Source: Bog-756 sp035949055 (lineage in GTDB: Bacteria; Actinomycetota; Acidimicrobiia; Acidimicrobiales; RAAP-2). Taken from it: DNA of 64,000 nt. The translations under genes were made by a program, and so were the position numbers. The stretch's first letter is position 1. Each line of letters begins with the position of its first letter. The notes under the pieces are model-generated. The model was not told the origin of the DNA and searched no databases. It saw nothing but the letters and a program-made list of their open reading frames with translations. The stretch is taken from positions 124,001 through 188,000 of the forward strand of contig DASZIO010000060.1 in the NCBI GenBank assembly GCA_035949055.1, in the 5' to 3' direction. This document shows, piece after piece, positions 58,361 through 64,000 of this stretch.

Positions 58361-59537
58361 TGGCGCCATCGAAGTCGAGCATGTCTGGAAGAAATTCCGG
58401 GCCGACAAGACGGTGCCGAAGTTCTACGACCAGATGCGGCGGTTCGGAAGATCCATCACAACCGGAAGCCGGCACGACTACCGCTGGGTGCTGAAGGACG
58501 TCTCCCTCGAGGTCCCACCCGGGAAAACACTGGCCCTGATCGGGATCAACGGCTCCGGCAAGACCACGATGCTCAAGATCATCAGCCAGGTGACCTACCA
58601 ATCAGCAGGTCGATGTGAGGTCCGAGGCCGGATCGGAGCGTTGTTGAGCGTGGTGAGCGGAATCCACCCAGAGCTGACCGGAAAGGAGAACGTCTACCTG
58701 TACGGCGCGGTGATGGGCATGGGACGCCAGACCATCAAGAACAAGTACGACGAGATGATCGAGTTCGCCGGCCTGGCGGACGCGGTCAACCGGCAGGTCA
58801 AGTTCTACTCCCTCGGAATGCAGATGCGGCTCGGGTTCACCATCGCCGCCTTCCTCGAACCGGACATCCTGCTCGTCGACGAGGTGCTGGCCGTGGGGGA
58901 CGCCAACTTCCAACAGAAGTGCCTCAAACGGATCGGCGAGGTGGTAAACGCCGGGACCACCCTGATGTATGTCTCGCATGATCTGGCGTCGGTGGAGGCA
59001 ACGTGTGAGAAGGCGGTGTGGTTGGCCAACGCCTGTGTGGTGGCGTCAGGGCCCACCCGGGAGGTGGTGGGAAAGTACCGTGCGGCCGTCGAGCAGAACG
59101 CCGCGCTGACCACGTCGGCCGAGGGGGTGGTCGACGTCCTGAAGGTGGAGATCGAGGCCGCCGACGGCGGCCAGGTGCGTTCGGAATGCGACCTGGACGT
59201 GCGGCTGACCCTCAACTCGCCGGAGCCCCTGGATGCCAATTTCTTCCTCGGTGTCTCGCAGGGCAGCGCCTTCCCGATGTTTATCGTCCGCTACAGCGGT
59301 TCCTTCCCGGCTGGGGACTTCGAGATTACGTGCCGGTTGCGTCATGTGCCGCTGGGGAAGGGCCGTTACTCGGTGTGGCCCGCCATGTCCGGCCACGCCG
59401 GCGGGAAGGGCAAGCCGCTCCTGCCTTGGAGGCCGGTGATGTCGTTCGACGTCATGGGCCCCGACTCCTTCGCCCTGCCTGAGGGTGTCATGGTCCTGTC
59501 GCCCGTCTACGTGGGGGCCGACTGGGAGGTCAACTAG
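58344..59537 (+). CDS. wzt: Polysaccharide ABC exporter ATPase with C-terminal glycan-binding-like domain
   Basis: This 397-residue ATPase has Walker A GINGSGKTT (67-75), the Wzt-type signature YSLGMQMRLGFTIA, Walker B DILLVDEVLAVGD and the switch VSHDLASVEATC. The last ~140 residues (from about 255) form an extra beta-rich domain (VDVLKVEIEAADGG, DVRLTLNSPEPLDANFFLGV), placed like the carbohydrate-binding domain of O9a/O8-type Wzt, which recognises a terminal modification of the chain. The start is TTG 4-5 nt after GGAGGAGAAC, inside the permease gene. It implies ABC-dependent export of a capped polysaccharide. Confidence 0.9.
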   Translation: MPTLPNGAIEVEHVWKKFRADKTVPKFYDQMRRFGRSITTGSRHDYRWVLKDVSLEVPPGKTLALIGINGSGKTTMLKIISQVTYQSAGRCEVRGRIGALLSVVSGIHPELTGKENVYLYGAVMGMGRQTIKNKYDEMIEFAGLADAVNRQVKFYSLGMQMRLGFTIAAFLEPDILLVDEVLAVGDANFQQKCLKRIGEVVNAGTTLMYVSHDLASVEATCEKAVWLANACVVASGPTREVVGKYRAAVEQNAALTTSAEGVVDVLKVEIEAADGGQVRSECDLDVRLTLNSPEPLDANFFLGVSQGSAFPMFIVRYSGSFPAGDFEITCRLRHVPLGKGRYSVWPAMSGHAGGKGKPLLPWRPVMSFDVMGPDSFALPEGVMVLSPVYVGADWEVN

Positions 59538-59615
59538 CCCAGGTTCTGGGGCCCGCGCTACAGCCGTGAGTGCGGCTCGTCCACCGACGCGGTGGGTCCT
59601 CGGCGGCCATGGACG

Positions 59616-60455
59616 TCATGGGAAAAATGCTCCCTGTCCGATGGAGCCGGCCAGTCGACCGGTGCGCATTCCGGCGGCGCGTGCCCATTCCCCCCGTTCC
59701 GGTCCCGACTTCACCAGGCGCGGCGAGTGGAGGAGCAGCCAGAGCCACGATTTGGCCGCACCGGCCAGGTCGCGCCGGGCGCCGGACCGCCGGTACCGGC
59801 GGTAGAGGACCGGTCCGCAGCGGCCGTAGGCGAAGGCCTGGCGGAAGATCTCCCGGAACGCCAGCGGTTCCCGCTTGAAGACCACCGCGCCCGGTTCGAC
59901 GACGAACCGGAACCCGGCAAGCTGCAGCCGCCAGCACAGGTCGATGTCCTCACCGACGGCCAGCCCCTCGTCGAAGCCCCCCACCTCCTCGAAGGCGTCG
60001 CGCCGGACGGCCAGGTTGGCGCTCAGCCCTGCGGGCAGAAAGCCGAACTGTTGCATGGCGGCGGCCACGGGAGGCAAGTTCCGGCGCCCGCTGAGCGCCC
60101 AGAAGTCGAAGATCCCGGCCGCCACCTCGGCGTCGCCCAGCGCCTGGGCCAGGGCGGCCAGCCAATCCGGCTGGACCAGGTCGTCGGCATCGCAGAAGGC
60201 CAGCCGGTCTCCCCGGGCGGCCTTCGCCGCGGCATTGCGTGTACCGGATGCACCGGGCGAAGTGTACGCATCGAACCACCGGACGTGTTCGTGACGGTCA
60301 GCCCACCACTTCGCCACCGCCGGACTCCCGTCGCGGGAGCCGTTGTCGGCGACGATCAGCTCCCAGTCGTCGACCCCCTGCTGGCCAACCAGAGCTTGCA
60401 GCTGTGCCTCCAACCACGGCTGGCCGTCGCGCACCGGGAGTATGACGCTGATCAT
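59616..60455 (-). CDS. Glycosyltransferase, GT2 family
   Basis: This 279-residue GT-A glycosyltransferase begins ISVILPVRDGQPWLEAQLQALVGQ. The metal-binding motif is DRLAFCDADDLVQPDWLAAL, and GGFDEGLAVGEDIDLCWRLQLAGF contains the ED acceptor motif. FKREPLAFREIFRQAFAYGR resembles GT2 enzymes of capsule or exopolysaccharide loci. It converges on the Wzt gene with 78 bp between stops. Sugar specificity is unknown. Confidence 0.88.
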   Translation of the reverse strand: MISVILPVRDGQPWLEAQLQALVGQQGVDDWELIVADNGSRDGSPAVAKWWADRHEHVRWFDAYTSPGASGTRNAAAKAARGDRLAFCDADDLVQPDWLAALAQALGDAEVAAGIFDFWALSGRRNLPPVAAAMQQFGFLPAGLSANLAVRRDAFEEVGGFDEGLAVGEDIDLCWRLQLAGFRFVVEPGAVVFKREPLAFREIFRQAFAYGRCGPVLYRRYRRSGARRDLAGAAKSWLWLLLHSPRLVKSGPERGEWARAAGMRTGRLAGSIGQGAFFP

Positions 60456-60519
60456 CGGATCCGGCGCAAACTCGTGCTCCCCGTGCTCCAGCCCGTCGGG
60501 CCGCTCCCCTTCCGCCGGT

Positions 60520-60525
60520 TAGCCT
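60520..60525 (+). promoter_or_regulatory. -10-like element TAGCCT before the GT2 gene
   Basis: TAGCCT (within GGTTAGCCT) lies 15 nt before the ATG at 60541, giving a short leader that includes GGAGG 5 nt before the start. Confidence 0.4.
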
Positions 60526-60540
60526 ACCGTGGAGGAAACG

Positions 60541-61530
60541 ATGACGGCTGATCGAGGACAGAGGGAGCAAGCCGTCGTGCCGCGGGTCCCGCGCCAGGTG
60601 ACCGCCGTCGTCCTCACCCACATGCGACCGGGTCTAGCCGGGGATGTGGTCCGGTCGTTGGTGCGCCTCGAGGGACTGCCACCGAGCCGTGTCGTGGTGG
60701 TGGTCAACGGCGACGGCGGCCTCGACGACCACGAGCTCGAGTCACAGGTGAGGACCGTCCGGTTGAGCCGGAACACCGGGCCGGCGGGTGGCTTTCGGGC
60801 CGGCCTGGTCGAGGCTTTCTCGGATCCGACCACCGAATGGGCCTACCTGTGTGAGGACGACGTCGGCCTCTTCGACTTGCCCGTTCCCCGTGTCGCCGAC
60901 GTGGTGGACCGCGTGGGCGGCCTCGGCGCGTCCCGGTCGGTGGGCGCGGTCGTGGCCTACGGACGAACCTTCGTCGGTCGCGGCGCCCACACCGTCAACG
61001 TGGTCCCCCCTCCGGGGGCCCCCGGGGAGTTCGCTCCGGTGGACGTCGCGTGCTGGGGTGCGACGCTGGTGTCGCGTTCGGTCGTCGATGCCGGGGTGCT
61101 CCCCGATCCGGAGTGGTTCTTCGGACTGGAGGACTTCGACTTCTTCTGCCGGGTGCGCGAGGCGGGGTTCGAGGTGCTCGTCGATGCCGTTGCCGCCCAT
61201 CGGGTGGCCGGCGACCAGACAATGGAGGGTCGGGACCAGGCACTCGAGGTCCGCCGACCCACTGACCAGGAGGAAGCCTGGCGGTCCTACTACCACTCAC
61301 GCAACTCCTTCGCGCTGGCCCGCCGGCACGGCCGGGCCAGTTGGATCGCCTGGCACCTCGCCTATTCGGTCCGCCATCTGCAGGCGGCCGGCAGTCGGGA
61401 ACAACGTGGGGCGATCGTCCACGGTCTGTGGGACGGCGCCGTGGGAAGAATGGGCGAACACCCCCGTTACCGACGCCGGATCGGGGAGTTCAGCCCGACC
61501 GATTCAGAACCCGGTTCCCCGGCGACGTAG
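60541..61530 (+). CDS. Glycosyltransferase, GT2 family (rhamnosyl/galactofuranosyl-like)
   Basis: This 329-residue GT-A enzyme has VTAVVLTHMRPGLAGDVVRSL, LSRNTGPAGGFRAGLVEAF, AYLCEDDVGLFDLPVP (acidic metal motif) and DPEWFFGLEDFDFFCRVREAGF (acceptor-site ED). NTGPAGGF is typical of actinobacterial rhamnosyl- and galactofuranosyltransferases such as WbbL and GlfT relatives. ATG with GGAGG 5 nt upstream was chosen over a GTG four codons earlier. It is followed 14 bp later by the asparagine-synthetase-like gene, so the two are cotranscribed. Confidence 0.87.
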   Translation: MTADRGQREQAVVPRVPRQVTAVVLTHMRPGLAGDVVRSLVRLEGLPPSRVVVVVNGDGGLDDHELESQVRTVRLSRNTGPAGGFRAGLVEAFSDPTTEWAYLCEDDVGLFDLPVPRVADVVDRVGGLGASRSVGAVVAYGRTFVGRGAHTVNVVPPPGAPGEFAPVDVACWGATLVSRSVVDAGVLPDPEWFFGLEDFDFFCRVREAGFEVLVDAVAAHRVAGDQTMEGRDQALEVRRPTDQEEAWRSYYHSRNSFALARRHGRASWIAWHLAYSVRHLQAAGSREQRGAIVHGLWDGAVGRMGEHPRYRRRIGEFSPTDSEPGSPAT

Positions 61531-61543
61531 GGACACCGTCTCC

Positions 61544-63511
61544 GTGTGTGGCCTAGCCGGGCTCTTCGACCCCACCGGGGTAAGTCGCACCGAGTCGGCC
61601 GCCGCGCTGGTAGCCGGCATGACCGCCACCCTGACACACCGTGGACCAGACGGCCAGGGGTACTGGTCCGATGCCGAGCACGGGGTGTTCTTCGGCCATC
61701 GCCGGCTCGAAGTGGTCGGTGTCGGCCCGGAGGGCAGCCAACCCATGCACTCGGCCGACGGAAGGTGGGTCGTTTCCTACAACGGCGAGATCTACAACCA
61801 TGGCCCCTTGCGGCGCAGGCTGGCCAACGAGGGCCTCGCCTTCCGCGGCAGCTCCGACACCGAGGTGCTGGTGGGCGCGGTTCAGCACTGGGGCCTTCCT
61901 GACGCGTTGACGGCGTGTGAGGGCATGTTCGCCTTCGCCCTGTGGGATCGCCACCGGCGGGAGCTGCACCTGGTCCGGGATCGGTTCGGGGAGAAGCCAC
62001 TCTATTACGGCTGGGTGGCCGGATCGTTGGCCTTCGCCTCGGAACTGAAGGCTCTCTGCACCCTGCCCCGATTCGACGCCGAGATCGATCGTGACGCGGT
62101 GGCCCTCTTCCTCCGCCACAACTGCATTCCGGCCCCGCACACGATCTATCGCCACGTCGCCAAACTGGAGCCGGGCGAACTGGCGACCTTCGGCCTCGAC
62201 GCGCGCCCGGGGCGGCACTCGGCCCGCCACTACTGGTCGGCCCGAGACGCTATCGCAGAGGCACGTGCCAGGCCTGTGACCGACGGACCGGAGGCGGTGG
62301 CCGACCGGCTCGAGACCGTCCTGTCCGAATCGGTCGCGGCCCGCATGGTGGCCGACGTGCCGGTCGGGGCGTTTCTCTCCGGCGGGATCGACTCGAGTCT
62401 GATCGTGGCCCTCATGCAGCGGCACAGCCGCGTGCCGGTGCGTACCTTCACGGTCGGGTTCGTAGATCGTGCCTTCGACGAATCCGCCGAGGCCGCCGCG
62501 GTCGCGGCCCATCTGGGCACTGATCACACCCCGCTCGAGGTGCACGACGTCGAGGCCGCCGAGGTGATCCCGGCGTTGCCCGACATCTGGGACGAGCCCT
62601 TCGGCGACGTGTCGCAGATCCCCATGCACCTCGTCAGCCGGCTGGCCCGCACCCAGGTGACTGTCAGCCTCTCGGGAGACGGTGGGGACGAGCTCTTTGC
62701 CGGATACAACCGACACGCCTGGCTCGAACGGTTGTGGCGACGCTCGTCCGGGCTACCCGGTCCTGTTCGTCGCTCGGCGGGTGCGGCGCTCGGATCCATC
62801 CCACCGGCGCTGGTCGAGTCCGCAGCCCGGGCGGCGGCACTGCTCCCGGGCCGACCGCCGATCAGGAACCCGTCGTCCAAGGTGGCCAAGGTGGCTAAGG
62901 TGATGGGGGCATCGGGCGCGGAGGATGCCTATCTGTCCCTGGCGTCCTACTGGGACGACGCCGAGTCGATGGTGATCGGCGCCGGGCCGACCGTCTCGGT
63001 GGCCTCGAGACCCTCGGAGTGGCCGGAGCTCGACGGGATCACCGAACAGATGCTGTGGCTGGATCTGGTCGGCTACCTGCCCGATGACATCCTCACCAAG
63101 CTCGATCGGGCCGCGATGGCCGTTTCGCTCGAGACCCGGGTACCGTTCCTCGACCGCGCCGTGTTCGACCTAGCCTGGCGGCTCCCGCTGTCCCTGAAGC
63201 TGCGCGACGGGACGACCAAGTGGATCCTCCGTCAGGTCCTCCACCGCCACGTTCCGGCGGAGCTGATCGAGCGACCGAAGATGGGCTTCGGCTTCCCCAT
63301 CGGGGCGATGCTGCGTGGCCCGCTCCGGCCCTGGGCGGAGGAACTGCTGGCCGAGGACCGCCTCATCGGTCAGGACCTCCTCGATCCTGTACCGATCCGG
63401 CAGGCCTGGCGGCAACACCTCGGTGGGCGCCGGGACCTGTCCTACGAGCTCTGGGATGTGCTCTCGCTTCAGTCGTGGCTCGGACACTGGGTGCCGAGCC
63501 TCGGCCGATAG
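61544..63511 (+). CDS. Asparagine-synthetase-like glutamine amidotransferase (AsnB type)
   Basis: This 655-residue protein starts GTG-TGT, so after Met removal Cys is the N-terminal nucleophile of a class II glutaminase domain (CGLAGLFDP, THRGPDGQGYW, SYNGEIYNH, RGSSDTEVLV). The synthetase domain carries the PP-loop LSGGIDSSLIVAL (278-290), SGDGGDELFAGYNRH and LETRVPFLDRAVFDLAWRLP. Enzymes of this type in polysaccharide loci amidate uronic acids instead of aspartate. The genomic partner, a UDP-HexNAc 6-dehydrogenase, is 16 kb away in the same locus. True asparagine synthesis cannot be excluded from sequence alone. Confidence 0.87.
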   Translation: MCGLAGLFDPTGVSRTESAAALVAGMTATLTHRGPDGQGYWSDAEHGVFFGHRRLEVVGVGPEGSQPMHSADGRWVVSYNGEIYNHGPLRRRLANEGLAFRGSSDTEVLVGAVQHWGLPDALTACEGMFAFALWDRHRRELHLVRDRFGEKPLYYGWVAGSLAFASELKALCTLPRFDAEIDRDAVALFLRHNCIPAPHTIYRHVAKLEPGELATFGLDARPGRHSARHYWSARDAIAEARARPVTDGPEAVADRLETVLSESVAARMVADVPVGAFLSGGIDSSLIVALMQRHSRVPVRTFTVGFVDRAFDESAEAAAVAAHLGTDHTPLEVHDVEAAEVIPALPDIWDEPFGDVSQIPMHLVSRLARTQVTVSLSGDGGDELFAGYNRHAWLERLWRRSSGLPGPVRRSAGAALGSIPPALVESAARAAALLPGRPPIRNPSSKVAKVAKVMGASGAEDAYLSLASYWDDAESMVIGAGPTVSVASRPSEWPELDGITEQMLWLDLVGYLPDDILTKLDRAAMAVSLETRVPFLDRAVFDLAWRLPLSLKLRDGTTKWILRQVLHRHVPAELIERPKMGFGFPIGAMLRGPLRPWAEELLAEDRLIGQDLLDPVPIRQAWRQHLGGRRDLSYELWDVLSLQSWLGHWVPSLGR

Positions 63512-63662
63512 CCGAAATCTGCCGAGGTAGGACGACGTTCCTCATCCGAGCCTGTTGCACCCTTGGCTATAGTCCTAGCCCATCGAGGCGCACGAGCAGG
63601 TGTGGCAGCCGTGATCGAACGAGCTCATCTCGAGTGGGGCGCGCACGAATTGGGGGCTAGTA

Positions 63663-64000
63663 ATGGAGCCGGCATCCACTGCCATGCATGAGGGCCCGGT
63701 GCGTTCGCGGTCCGGATGCCGGGTGGTCACCACGTCACTGACGGCCCGGCTCCTGCTGGCCAACCAGCTGCGTTCGATGCCTGAAATCGACTGGACGGTG
63801 GTCAGCGGCGACCCCTACGACGATCCCCCCGAGGGCGTCGAGGTCGAAGTGGTCCCGATCCGGCGGGAGTTTGCCGCGTCCGACCTCGGCGCGTTCGTCC
63901 AACTGTGGCGGTACCTGCGGCGTCGACGATTCGACCTGGTCCAGACCCATACACCCAAGGCTTCGTTCCTCGGGCTCCCGGCGGCGCGGCTGGCCGGGTG
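63663..64000 (+). CDS. Glycosyltransferase, GT4-like, C-terminus beyond window
   Basis: The first 112 residues of a GT-B glycosyltransferase are present, cut by the right window edge. After a short leader, CRVVTTSLTARLLLANQLRSMPEIDWTVVSGDPYDDPPEGVEVEVVPI, then FDLVQTHTPKASFLGLPAARLAG, match the N-terminal acceptor domain of GT4 enzymes (WbpJ/TuaC-like). GGGGG lies 6 nt before the ATG; a second ATG seven codons on is possible. TATAGT near 63569 may be its -10. It continues the polysaccharide locus past the window. Confidence 0.8.
   Translation, partial: MEPASTAMHEGPVRSRSGCRVVTTSLTARLLLANQLRSMPEIDWTVVSGDPYDDPPEGVEVEVVPIRREFAASDLGAFVQLWRYLRRRRFDLVQTHTPKASFLGLPAARLAG

Noticed and set aside
61544..63511. 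Longer start for the asparagine-synthetase-like gene (open frame from 60788)
   Set aside because: The extension overlaps the GT2 gene in another frame; the GTG at 61544 puts Cys at position 2, as required for an N-terminal nucleophile.

Overview
The window is GC-rich, gene-dense bacterial chromosome. GC is high throughout; genes overlap by ATGA or GTGA, GTG starts are common, and several families have actinobacterial character: long-form leuA, a PASTA Ser/Thr kinase, gatCAB, and a glnA-like/SDR/amidotransferase/aldehyde dehydrogenase set like one I recall from mycobacteria. I infer an actinobacterium, plausibly Acidimicrobiia, but nothing here fixes the genus. I see no rRNA, tRNA, CRISPR array, integrase or insertion sequence.

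Layout. (1) 1-2.4 kb: end of a methyltransferase, then leuA behind a probable leucine attenuator (12-codon leader peptide with Leu-Leu-Leu, a hairpin, then a terminator with a T tract). (2) 2.4-9.8 kb: acyltransferase and amidohydrolase, then a divergent catabolic set (glutamine-synthetase-like ligase and SDR on minus; class-I amidotransferase and aldehyde dehydrogenase on plus) that looks like gamma-glutamylated amine breakdown. (3) 10-21 kb: HtrA-type protease, MFS exporter with acyl-CoA-synthetase-like protein, succinate-semialdehyde-type dehydrogenase, lysozyme-like secreted protein, then the housekeeping chain cysteine desulfurase-mnmA-ligA. (4) 21-23.4 kb: tandem duplication of a small secreted four-cysteine protein, each copy closed by a TTCG-loop hairpin. 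(5) 23.5-37.4 kb: PASTA kinase, small HIT-like protein, orphan D12 adenine methylase, SDR, MFS, SCP2 protein, esterase, gatC-gatA-gatB, GH43-like secreted protein, CDF exporter, DUF218 protein.

(6) 37.8 kb to the window end is a surface-polysaccharide locus: two sulfotransferases and a possible sulfotransferase remnant, seven glycosyltransferases (one cut by the window end), an FkbM methyltransferase, three nucleotide-sugar enzymes (epimerase, UDP-HexNAc 6-dehydrogenase, membrane 4,6-dehydratase), a Wzz/BY-kinase-like protein without a Walker A motif, a polymerase-like membrane protein, a WbsX-like protein, a Wzm/Wzt ABC exporter and an asparagine-synthetase-like amidotransferase. A LuxR-type regulator with degenerate N-terminal domains and a lipoprotein sit inside it. 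Together these genes suggest a sulfated, possibly amidated-uronate, exported polysaccharide.

Many transcription units carry a TANNNT-like -10 element 6-9 nt before an ATG or GTG, with no Shine-Dalgarno sequence, suggesting widespread leaderless transcription. Starts were chosen by combining this signal, ribosome sites, gene overlaps and protein family N-termini, so several are shorter than the longest open frame.
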